A stretch of DNA of 64,000 nucleotides, taken from NCBI GenBank assembly GCA_045807125.1, contig JBJMHZ010000052.1, positions 124,001-188,000 of the forward strand, given 5' to 3'. Shown here in pieces: positions 49,726-58,460 of the stretch; positions within the stretch are counted from its first letter, which is position 1; each line of letters opens with the position of its first letter. The notes beneath the pieces are model-generated. The model was not told where the DNA came from. It did no database searches and saw only the letters and a program-made list of their open reading frames with translations. The position numbers and the translations under genes are program-made. This DNA comes from JBJMHZ01 sp045807125 (GTDB lineage: Bacteria; Actinomycetota; Actinomycetes; JAWWOL01).

Positions 49726-50768
49726 CCGATGCGTGACGCCCCGGCCGGATAGCGGTCCCTTGCCCTGGTGCCCGCGTCCGTGGCGTCGAGGAACACCTGG
49801 TAGACCTCCGGCACCTGCTCGTGCAGGTCGCGGTCGATGCGGCTGCTGAGCCCGGTGATCTCGTCGGCCGTGAGATCGGCGCGGAAGTCGAGGCGGACGG
49901 CGACCAGCACCTGGTCGCTGCCGACCCGCATGGTGAGCACCTCGATCACCTCCTGCACGCCGTCGTGGCCGGTCAGCAGCTCGCAGATGCGGTCCCTCGT
50001 CGCCTCGTCGGCCGCCTCGCCGATGAGCAGCCCCTTGGCGTCGCGGGCGAGCGCGTACGCGACGACGACCAGCAGCAGCGCGATCAGCAGCGAGGCGACG
50101 CCCTCCCACTGCACGTGCCCCGTCGCCTGGTGCAGCGCCAGGCCGCCGAAGGCGAGCGCAAGGCCGACGAGCGCGGCGGTGTCCTCGCTGGCCACGGTCT
50201 TCACCGTCGGGTCGGCCGACTCGCGGACGTGCTGGATCACGCCCTTGCGGCGCTCTTGCGCCTCGCGCCTGGTCTGCCACACCGCCCTGGCCCATGACAC
50301 GCCCTCCAGCACGGCGGCGACCGCGAGCATCAGGTAGGCCCACAGGTAGGACCCGTCGTCGCCGCCGGACCCGGTGAGCGCCTCGTACGCCTGCACGAAC
50401 GAGAAGCCCGCACCGGCGACGAAGATCCCCACGGCGGCGATCAGCGACCAGAAGAACCGCTCCTTGCCGTAGCCGAACGGGTGCTGGGCGTCCGGCCGGC
50501 GCCGGCTGCGCTTCAGGGCCGCGAGCAGGAAGCCCTCGTTCAGCGTGTCGGCGACCGAGTGCGCCCCCTCGGAGAGCATCGCGGAGGAGCCGGTCGCCGC
50601 GCCGACCACGATCTTGCCGAGCGCGATCACGGCGTTGGCCACCATCGCGAGCAGGACCGTGCCGGTGCTCTGGTCGCCCGAGCCACCGGAGCTACCGGAG
50701 CTACCGGAGCCGTCCCCGCTCTCCCCGCGCTCCTCGCTCTGCCTGCCCTGCCTGCCGTTCGCTGCCAT
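49695..50768 (-). CDS. Cation diffusion facilitator (CDF) transporter
   Basis: The protein has 357 residues. After a Gly/Ser-rich N-terminus, it has six helices with metal-site motifs in SSAMLSEGAHSVADTLNEGF and DTAALVGLALAFGG, the HPFGYGKERFFWSLIAAVGI signature, and a ferredoxin-like cytoplasmic C-terminal domain (from about 255). It exports zinc, iron or manganese by proton antiport. Here the second metal site has DTAAL in place of the usual HxxxD. GGAGGGGG precedes the ATG. Confidence 0.9.
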   Translation of the reverse strand: MAANGRQGRQSEERGESGDGSGSSGSSGGSGDQSTGTVLLAMVANAVIALGKIVVGAATGSSAMLSEGAHSVADTLNEGFLLAALKRSRRRPDAQHPFGYGKERFFWSLIAAVGIFVAGAGFSFVQAYEALTGSGGDDGSYLWAYLMLAVAAVLEGVSWARAVWQTRREAQERRKGVIQHVRESADPTVKTVASEDTAALVGLALAFGGLALHQATGHVQWEGVASLLIALLLVVVAYALARDAKGLLIGEAADEATRDRICELLTGHDGVQEVIEVLTMRVGSDQVLVAVRLDFRADLTADEITGLSSRIDRDLHEQVPEVYQVFLDATDAGTRARDRYPAGASRIGQDAAARRRA

Positions 50769-50821
50769 GCGCACCCCCTCCGTCCGGCGCGCGTGCACCG
50801 GGCCAATTACCCTTCCCAACC

Positions 50822-52327
<1,506 letters not shown>

Positions 52328-52367
52328 CTGGCGCTGGCCGGTGCTGGCCGGTGCTGGCCGGCGCTGA

Positions 52368-53054
52368 CTAGGCCTCTGGGGCTCCCCAGCGCAGCACGAC
52401 GCCCTCGTGCCGCAGCGACCACCGGAACCACACGATCGACGCGAGGATCGCCGAGCCGGTGAGGCCGGCCGAGGCGATCGACTTGACGACCAGGAAGTCG
52501 CCGACCGAGCGGGTCAGCAGCAGCCAGAGCGTCGCGGTGCCGTTGGTGATGAACACGAGCCCCCACAGCAACGAGATCCGCAGCAGGAAGCGCTTGAACC
52601 GGACGTTCTCCAGCAGGCGGTCCGGCAGCGGGCAGAAGTCGTGGGCCAGCTTCTCGGTGAGCGGGCGGCCGAGCGGCACCGAGACGAGGAACAGCGCCGC
52701 GACGAGGAACGTGCCGAGCGTCGGCTGCAGGAAGTAGACGAACGTGCTGTGCGTGAGCAACGTGACGACGGCGCGGGCGGTCACGAGCATCGAGCCGAGC
52801 ATCAGCATGCCTGGCACCCGCTCACCCGACACCATCCGGCGGATCACCCCGGTGTAGGACCACGCGAGCGCGGCGATCACCGCCCAGGTCACCGACGTGT
52901 AGCGCAGCAGCAGCCAGAACAGGCCGAGCGGAACGACCGTCGACTCGCCGAAGACGCGCGCGGCGCGCCCCAGCAGGGCAGGGATCGACGGCAGGTCGAT
53001 GACATGCCGCTGCGCAGCGGCTCCGGTGGCGTTCATCAGGTGGAGCATCGTCAT
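52368..53054 (-). CDS. VC0807-like membrane protein
   Basis: This 228-residue integral membrane protein has about six helices and matches the VC0807/intracellular-septation-like family (VVPLGLFWLLLRYTSVTWAV, ALAWSYTGVIRRMVSGERVP, LWGLVFITNGTATLWLLLT). Function is unknown. Several in-frame starts exist (53054, 53048, 53036, or TTG at 53081); none has a clear ribosome site. It lies between otsA and otsB. Confidence 0.75.
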   Translation of the reverse strand: MTMLHLMNATGAAAQRHVIDLPSIPALLGRAARVFGESTVVPLGLFWLLLRYTSVTWAVIAALAWSYTGVIRRMVSGERVPGMLMLGSMLVTARAVVTLLTHSTFVYFLQPTLGTFLVAALFLVSVPLGRPLTEKLAHDFCPLPDRLLENVRFKRFLLRISLLWGLVFITNGTATLWLLLTRSVGDFLVVKSIASAGLTGSAILASIVWFRWSLRHEGVVLRWGAPEA

Positions 53055-53096
53055 CGCGACCGGTGGTCTTGAAGCGCGCAAGGCGCCGACCGCCCG

Positions 53097-53936
53097 CTAG
53101 CCTCCCGTCCCGATCGCAGCGACCAGGGCGTCGAGCAGTTCGACGACGCCGGCTGGTCCGTCCACCACGATATCCGCGCGGGCGTCGACCGCGACGGCCT
53201 CGGCCGATCGCGCGCACACCGTCACGCCGGCGACGCCCTTGGCGCGCAGCGCGTCGACGGCGTCGTAGGCCGGCAGGTCGCCGAGGTCGTCACCGGCGAA
53301 CAGGACGGCGGCCGCCTCCCGCTCGGTCACCAAGGTGGCGAGCGCCGCTCCCTTGTCGACCCCGCCAGGGCGCAGCTCCAGCACCATGCGGCCTGGCTCG
53401 ACGATCAGGCCGGTGCGCTCGGCGAGCCGGTCGAGCTCGGGCCGCAGCTGCGCGAGGGCGGCCGCGGGGTCGGCCGTCGTGCGCACGTGCACGGCGAGCG
53501 ACGCCTCCTTGTCCTCGACCGTCGTGCCGTCCGGCGCGCCGGCCGCGGCGAGCGCCGCCGGCAGCGCCAGGCGTGCCTCCGCGATGCCCTCCGGCAGCGG
53601 CGGCCGGCTCAGCTCGCCCGTCTCGGCCGACCAGCGCTCGAGGCCGTAGTGGCCGAGCACCAGGAGCCGGCCGAGCGCGTGGTGACCGCCCAGCCCGGCC
53701 AGCTCCACGACGGTCGCCGCCGGCCGCCCGGTGACGATCGCCAGCGACCCGACGACCCGCGCGACCCTGGCGAGGGCATCGACCGCGCCGGGAGCCGGCC
53801 TGGCGTCCTCCGGCCGGGGGACGATCGGCGCCAGCGTGCCGTCGAAGTCGAGGGCGACCACCGCGCGGGCCGGCTCGGCGATGAGCGCGGCCAGGCCGGC
53901 CGAGCCCTGAGGGGTTCGCGACGCCGGCAGCTGCAC
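53097..53936 (-). CDS. otsB: Trehalose-6-phosphate phosphatase
   Basis: This 279-residue HAD phosphatase shows motif I VVALDFDGTLAPIVPRPEDA, motif II SLAIVTGRP, motif III Lys in GVDKGAALATL, and motif IV LFAGDDLGDLPAYDAV. It converts trehalose-6-phosphate to trehalose. GTG at 53936 starts just before the fold. It pairs functionally with otsA. Confidence 0.95.
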   Translation of the reverse strand: MQLPASRTPQGSAGLAALIAEPARAVVALDFDGTLAPIVPRPEDARPAPGAVDALARVARVVGSLAIVTGRPAATVVELAGLGGHHALGRLLVLGHYGLERWSAETGELSRPPLPEGIAEARLALPAALAAAGAPDGTTVEDKEASLAVHVRTTADPAAALAQLRPELDRLAERTGLIVEPGRMVLELRPGGVDKGAALATLVTEREAAAVLFAGDDLGDLPAYDAVDALRAKGVAGVTVCARSAEAVAVDARADIVVDGPAGVVELLDALVAAIGTGG

Positions 53937-53999
53937 GGGCGGGAGAGTACCCGCGCGCGGCGCGGCTGACCCGCCGCTGACCGGTGCGGCGTCCCTCGC

Positions 54000-54764
54000 T
54001 CAGTGCAGGTAGTAGCGGGTGACCACGACGGTGAGCCCGTGGCCGGGCAGGCCGGCGAAGCGCGGCAGCACCCGGGTGATCGACGCGAACCGGGCGGCCA
54101 GCGCCCTCGCGGCCCGCTCCTGCCCGGGCTCGTAGTAGGCGGTGGTCTCGACGATCCGGCCGGCGTAGTTGCCGGTGCCGGCGATCGGCCAGCCGGCCGC
54201 CCGGAAGTCGGCGGCGGCTCGCGCGGCGAGGCCGGTGACCCGCGAGTCGTTGAGGACGAGCAGGGGGAGCCGGGCCGGCGGCGCGACCGGCTGCCCCGTC
54301 GGCGCGGTCGTCGGCGGGCGGGTCGCCGGGTGCGAGCTGGCCGCAGGCGGCGTGGCGGACGTGACGGGCGCGGCCGGGGCGGCCGGGGTGGTCGTCGGCA
54401 CGGGCACGACCGGCCTGGTCGAGCGCGCGGGCGGCGCCGTCGTCGCGCGGGAGGCCGCGCCGGTGCGGTGGGGCGAGCCGGTGGACGGCGCCCGGTCGCC
54501 CAGCGTGGCAGGCGCGTCGCCGCCGCCGGTCATCGCCCAGACCGTCGCGATGACGGCACCGACGACGACCACGGCCGCCCCCGACATCACGACGCTGCGC
54601 ACGACCGGCCCGGCAAGGGTGCGCCGCCAGCGCGAGGCCCGCGGGTAGGGCCGGTCCGGCCAGTGCGGCTGCTCCGGCGCCGGCTCGGGATCGTCGGGGT
54701 ACCAGTCGAGGTCGCGCCGACCGGCTCGATGCGCCCCGCGACGCGGCGGCAGGGGAGTCGTCAT
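54000..54764 (-). CDS. Membrane-anchored LytR_C domain protein
   Basis: This 254-residue protein has a cytoplasmic Pro/Arg-rich N-terminus and one helix at about 54-78 (VVMSGAAVVVVGAVIATVWA). A long Thr/Pro/Ala linker outside the membrane follows, and a C-terminal LytR_C domain (about 165-254: LPLLVLNDSRVTGLAARAAA, WPIAGTGNYAG). Such proteins occur beside LytR-CpsA-Psr cell-wall ligases and may bind cell-wall polymers. It is followed upstream by a DUF3263 gene, a usual actinobacterial pairing. Confidence 0.85.
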   Translation of the reverse strand: MTTPLPPRRGAHRAGRRDLDWYPDDPEPAPEQPHWPDRPYPRASRWRRTLAGPVVRSVVMSGAAVVVVGAVIATVWAMTGGGDAPATLGDRAPSTGSPHRTGAASRATTAPPARSTRPVVPVPTTTPAAPAAPVTSATPPAASSHPATRPPTTAPTGQPVAPPARLPLLVLNDSRVTGLAARAAADFRAAGWPIAGTGNYAGRIVETTAYYEPGQERAARALAARFASITRVLPRFAGLPGHGLTVVVTRYYLH

Positions 54765-54792
54765 CGGCGCGGGCGCCCTCGAGGCCCGGCGC

Positions 54793-55092
54793 TCAGGCCT
54801 CGAAGCCGAGGCGGCGGGCCGATCGGGCGCGCTGGCGCGCGGCTCTCATCCGGCGCAGCCGCTTGACCAGCATCGGGTCGAAGGCGAGCGCCTCCGGCCG
54901 GTCGATCAGCGTGCCGAGCACCTGGTAGTAGCGGGTCGCCGACATGTCGAACAGCTCCCGGATGGCCTGCTCCTTGGCGCCGGCGAACTTCCACCACTGC
55001 CGCTCGAAGGTCAAGATGGCGCGCTCACGGTCGTCGAGCTCGGCCCCTGGCCGGTCGCCCGGTCCGGGGGTGAGGGCGTTGGCGGCGTCCAT
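54793..55092 (-). CDS. DUF3263 family protein
   Basis: This 99-residue basic protein has the family block LDDRERAILTFERQWWKFAG, then KEQAIRELFDMSATRYYQVL, a helix-turn-helix-like arrangement, and an Arg-rich tail. DUF3263 is restricted to actinobacteria and of unknown function; DNA binding is plausible. ATG at 55092 has AGGAG upstream. It is co-oriented with the LytR_C gene 28 nt downstream. Confidence 0.88.
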   Translation of the reverse strand: MDAANALTPGPGDRPGAELDDRERAILTFERQWWKFAGAKEQAIRELFDMSATRYYQVLGTLIDRPEALAFDPMLVKRLRRMRAARQRARSARRLGFEA

Positions 55093-55240
55093 CGCAACTC
55101 CTAGCGCTGGCGGTATCACAGCCATGTAACCACACCGATGTCATTCGCCGGTCCATCCTGGCACGCGTCGCGGCGACCGGGAGCCCGGCGCGGGCCGCCC
55201 GGCGCGTCGGTCCGCGCGCCCATCGGGTAGACAGGCACCC

Positions 55241-56071
55241 GTGGCCTACCCCTGCGTGAGCTTCCTGACCGACTACGGGACGGCCGACGGCTACCCGGCA
55301 GCCTGCCACGGGGTGATCGCCCGGCTGGTGCCCTCCGTCCGGGTCATCGACGTCACGCACGAGGTGCCGCCGCACGACGTCCGGCGCGGCGCGGCCGTGC
55401 TCGCCCAGGTGGTGCCCTACCTGCCGCCGGCCGTGCACCTCGCCGTGGTCGATCCGGGCGTCGGCACCGCCCGGCGGGGCGTCGCCGTGGTCACCGAGCG
55501 CGGCGTGCTGGTGGGCCCGGACAACGGCCTGCTCGGGCCGGCCGCCGACGCCCTCGGCGGGGCCACGGCCGCGCACGAGCTGACCGACCCGCGCTACCGG
55601 CTGCCGCACGTGTCCAGCACGTTCCACGGCAGGGACGTCTTCGCGCCCGCCGCCGCCCACCTCGCGGCCGGGCTGGACCCAGCGGCGCTGGGGCCGCCGG
55701 TGCCCACCGCCGACCTCGTCCGGCTGCCGATGCCCATCGCCCGGCTGCTGCCCGTGCCGCCCGGCGAGCCGGCGGCCGCGGAGGCTGAGGTCGTCTCGGT
55801 CGACCGCTTCGGCAACGTGGCGCTGGCCGCCGGCCGCGACCTGCTCGCGGCGGCCGGCCTGGTGCCGGGGACGACGGTCGAGCTCGGCACGGCGGCCGGT
55901 GCGCACCGGCTGCCGTACGGCAGCGCCTTCGGGTCGGTCGCCGAGGGAGCGCCGCTGCTGCTGGTCGACTCCGGCGGCGCGGCCGCCGTCGCGGTCAATC
56001 GGGGGAGCGCGGCCAGCACGCTGTCGCTGACCGTCGGCGACGTCGTCCGCCTCCGCAGGGCGCCGGAGTGA
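55241..56071 (+). CDS. SAM hydrolase / SAM hydroxide adenosyltransferase (DUF62)
   Basis: This 276-residue protein of the fluorinase-like DUF62 family contains VSFLTDYGTADGY, VIDVTHEVPPHDVRRGAAVL, VVDPGVGTARRGVAV and STFHGRDVFAPAAAHLA. The Asp-Arg-His signature of the hydroxide adenosyltransferases is visible in the first two and the RD of GRDVFAP. It cleaves S-adenosylmethionine to adenosine and methionine using water. GTG at 55241. The stop overlaps the next gene's GTG (GTGA). Confidence 0.93.
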   Translation: MAYPCVSFLTDYGTADGYPAACHGVIARLVPSVRVIDVTHEVPPHDVRRGAAVLAQVVPYLPPAVHLAVVDPGVGTARRGVAVVTERGVLVGPDNGLLGPAADALGGATAAHELTDPRYRLPHVSSTFHGRDVFAPAAAHLAAGLDPAALGPPVPTADLVRLPMPIARLLPVPPGEPAAAEAEVVSVDRFGNVALAAGRDLLAAAGLVPGTTVELGTAAGAHRLPYGSAFGSVAEGAPLLLVDSGGAAAVAVNRGSAASTLSLTVGDVVRLRRAPE

Positions 56072-56856
56072 GCGGTCGCACCCCTGACCGGCGGGCCGAT
56101 CCGCCGGCCGGCAGCGGGGCCGAGGAGGTCCAGGAGCCGGCCACCGATCCGCGCGGCCAGCTGCCGGCACGGGCCGTCATGGCCGCGGTCGGCGGATTGC
56201 TCGTTGGCAACGTGGCCGCCGTCATCGGCTACGCCATCGGCGACCTCGCCACCCCCACCGAGCTGCTCGTTCCGCTGATCCTCAGCGAGCTGGCGCTCTG
56301 GGCCGGGATGCTGGGCGCGTGCCGGTGGGCGAGCGCACGGCTCGGCAGCGGCAGCTTCCGGACCGATTTCGGCTGGCGACCGCGCCGCTTCGACGCCGGC
56401 TGGGGACTGCTCCTCGCGCTCGTCGACTGGATCGCGGCCGGCGTCGTCGCGCAGCTGGTCGGGCTGCTCGGCAAGGGGTACGCGGGCAGCAACGCCACGA
56501 TCGTCACCGATGTCCGGCACGACGTCCCTGCCCTCGTGGCGACGATCGCCTTCGCGGTGGTCGGCGCCCCGATCGTCGAGGAGCTGTTCTTCCGCGGGCT
56601 GCTGCAGCGCTCGCTCGAGAGCTGGGCCGGGGTGCCGGTAGCGATCGTCCTGCAGGGGCTGATATTCGGCGCCGTGCACATCGTGGAGATCACCGGCAAG
56701 GGCCAGCTTGGCCTGTGGCTGTCGCTGTCCGCGGTGGGGATCGTGCACGGCGTTGCCTACCAGCGGTTCAAGCGGATCACGGTGTCGATCTGGGCCCATG
56801 CGATCTTCAACCTCGGCGGAGTCGTGCTGATCTTCGCGGCCATGGCCGGCTCCTGA
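56068..56856 (+). CDS. CPBP family intramembrane metalloprotease
   Basis: This 262-residue multispanning protein of the CAAX-protease/bacteriocin-processing family has active-site motifs EELFFRGLLQ (EExxxR), FGAVH in the second, and HAIFNLGG in the third. It has about six to eight helices. Some CPBP members act in bacteriocin immunity or processing, but nothing here ties it to the peptide operon 50 kb away. It is coupled to the SAM hydrolase by GTGA. Confidence 0.92.
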   Translation: MSGRTPDRRADPPAGSGAEEVQEPATDPRGQLPARAVMAAVGGLLVGNVAAVIGYAIGDLATPTELLVPLILSELALWAGMLGACRWASARLGSGSFRTDFGWRPRRFDAGWGLLLALVDWIAAGVVAQLVGLLGKGYAGSNATIVTDVRHDVPALVATIAFAVVGAPIVEELFFRGLLQRSLESWAGVPVAIVLQGLIFGAVHIVEITGKGQLGLWLSLSAVGIVHGVAYQRFKRITVSIWAHAIFNLGGVVLIFAAMAGS

Positions 56857-56924
56857 GCGGGTACAGCCCCCGGTACGAGCGTGCGGCACGAGCCGGGCCG
56901 AGCGGGCCGGAGACGGAGGAGCCG

Positions 56925-57284
56925 ATGAGCACCTGGCACGCCGATGGTGCCGACGAGCGGGCCGCCGTGTCCGCTGCCCTGGCCGCCAGGCGGCACGCCC
57001 GGGCGCGGGCGAGAGGTGCGGATCCGGACCGGGAGGCTCGGGCGATCGCCGCGCCCCGGCCGTGGCAGCTGCGGCTCGCCATGCGGCTAGAGACCCGGCT
57101 GGAGGCGCAGGGCCTGCTGCTGCTCTGCCTCGGCGCCCTCGCCATGGTGACCGGCCTGGCCCTGCTCGGCTCGGCCCCGGTGGTCGCCATCACCGCGCTG
57201 GTGGCCGGCTGCGCCGCCCTGGCGACCGGCTGGGAGGCGGCCACCCACGACGACGCCGGTCGGGCCGGGCGCCGCGGGCGCTGA
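56925..57284 (+). CDS. Small two-helix membrane protein
   Basis: This 119-residue protein has an Ala/Arg-rich cytoplasmic N-terminus (about 60 residues), two helices (LLLLCLGALAMVTGLALLG, APVVAITALVAGCAALATGW) and a short basic tail. No family is recognised. ATG at 56925 has GGAGGAG upstream. It is 68 nt after the CPBP gene and may be in its operon; a strong hairpin follows it. Confidence 0.65.
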   Translation: MSTWHADGADERAAVSAALAARRHARARARGADPDREARAIAAPRPWQLRLAMRLETRLEAQGLLLLCLGALAMVTGLALLGSAPVVAITALVAGCAALATGWEAATHDDAGRAGRRGR

Positions 57285-57315
57285 CCCGGGCGCGACCACG
57301 CGCAGCTTCGACGCG

Positions 57316-57356
57316 GGCCCCTCCGACCCCGGCGGAACCACCGGGTCGGAGGGGCC
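57316..57356. terminator. Convergent terminator
   Basis: GGCCCCTCCGACCC (57316-57329) and its complement (57343-57356) give a 14-bp perfect stem with a 13-nt loop, in the 95-nt gap between the small membrane protein (plus) and the Rpf-like gene (minus). It is well placed to serve both. Confidence 0.85.
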
Positions 57357-57379
57357 ACTGCGCTGCTGGAGCTCCGTCG

Positions 57380-58129
57380 CTAGAACAGCGCCCCGAACGT
57401 CTGCGGTCCGGCCACGCCGTCGACGGCGATGCCGGCGGCCCGCTGGAAGGCGACGACCCGCGAACGGGTCTGCGGACCGTAGTAGCCGTCGACCGCGAGC
57501 TGGTAGCCCTTGGCCAGCAGCCGGCTCTGCATCGCCCGGACGTCGCTGCGGTACTGCGACACGAAGCGGGTCGAGAGCACCACGCCGGCGTACGGCGACC
57601 CGTGCGTCAGCGCCGGCCGGGCGGTCGACCGGGACGCCCGGTGGCTGCCGGAGCTGATGGAGCTGCCGCTGCGCAGCCCCAGGTGCGCCGAGCAGGCCGG
57701 CCACGGCGCCCAGCCGCGCTGCTGGTAGAGGCGGTAGGCGAGGGCATCCTGGGTGGCCGGTGAGGCCTGGTTGGGATAGCCGGAGCCACCGATGCCGCGC
57801 CAGGTGCCGAGGTCGAACTGGTAGGCGCCGTAGTAGCCGTTGCCGGTCGCGATGCGGTAGTTGCCGCCCGACTCGCACTGGCGGAGGGCGGCGAACTCGC
57901 CGGCGAGCGAGCTCGGGATGGCCGCGCTCGCGGCCGCGGCGCCGATGAGATCGACGGTCACGAGCGAGGCCGCGGTAGCGGCCACGGCGATGCCGCGGCG
58001 GAGCCGGCGGTCGGTGCGGGCGGCGCGATTGGCGGCGCGGGTGGTGGTGCGCCGGCGGTGCGAGGTGGGCGTGGCGGCGACGCTGGAGCGGCGTCCAGCG
58101 GCATGCCGGCCGGTGGAATGAGCAGGCAC
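57380..58129 (-). CDS. Rpf-like secreted transglycosylase with peptidoglycan-binding domain
   Basis: The protein has 249 residues. A basic N-terminus and a signal/anchor helix (GIAVAATAASLVTVDLIGAA, about 46-65) precede the resuscitation-promoting-factor domain at about 72-150 (catalytic Glu86 in QCESGGNY; GAYQFDLGTWRGIGG). A linker and a PG_binding_1 domain (about 193-249; YQLAVDGYYGPQTRSRVVAF) follow. It would cleave peptidoglycan outside the cell during growth or resuscitation. GTG at 58129 follows AAGGGA. A c-di-AMP riboswitch lies in its leader, as in many actinobacterial rpf genes. Confidence 0.93.
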   Translation of the reverse strand: MPAHSTGRHAAGRRSSVAATPTSHRRRTTTRAANRAARTDRRLRRGIAVAATAASLVTVDLIGAAAASAAIPSSLAGEFAALRQCESGGNYRIATGNGYYGAYQFDLGTWRGIGGSGYPNQASPATQDALAYRLYQQRGWAPWPACSAHLGLRSGSSISSGSHRASRSTARPALTHGSPYAGVVLSTRFVSQYRSDVRAMQSRLLAKGYQLAVDGYYGPQTRSRVVAFQRAAGIAVDGVAGPQTFGALF

Positions 58130-58145
58130 GAGCGATCCCTTCCGG

Positions 58146-58318
58146 CGCCTGCGAGGTGAGCTGTCGGGTTCGGGCCGAGGGATGGCCCGGCCAGGGCCAC
58201 GTACGGGCCCGGGCTTCACCCCAAGGAGGCGTCCGGTCCGGAGCACTGGAACGGCCGGCCGCCCCCGCAGTGTGGGTCCCCCACCCCTGTCCTTGGGCTT
58301 CGCTGGCGTCACGGCGAC
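58146..58318 (-). promoter_or_regulatory. c-di-AMP (ydaO-yuaA) riboswitch
   Basis: On the transcript strand the conserved blocks occur in order: GTGACGCCAGCGAAGCC, GGTGGGGGACCCACA, CCTTGGGGTGAAGCCC, and CCGAACCCGACAGCTCACC. The last two are diagnostic of the ydaO class. It occupies the leader of the Rpf-like gene. In this class c-di-AMP binding usually turns gene expression off, linking cell-wall hydrolase output to osmotic and growth state. Confidence 0.88.
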
Positions 58319-58374
58319 GGACAGGGCTCGGCGCCCGCCGTGGCGGCCGCGCCCGGGGTGGGCGCGACCGGAAC

Positions 58375-58403
58375 ACGGTAGGCGCTCCGGGATACCTGGA
58401 CAA
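58375..58403 (-). promoter_or_regulatory. Promoter of the riboswitch-Rpf transcript
   Basis: TTGTCC (58403-58398), a 17-nt spacer, and TACCGT (58380-58375) match the actinobacterial housekeeping promoter pattern. Transcription would begin about 50 nt before the riboswitch core. Confidence 0.65.
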
Positions 58404-58460
58404 ATGCAGATTCACGGCGTGACCGACCCACCACGATGAGTGGCCGGCCGCGCTCGCCGA

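Noticed and set aside
56068..56856. CPBP protease as immunity protein for the precursor peptides
   Set aside because: It is about 50 kb away, in an operon with a SAM hydrolase; no sequence evidence links it to the peptides.
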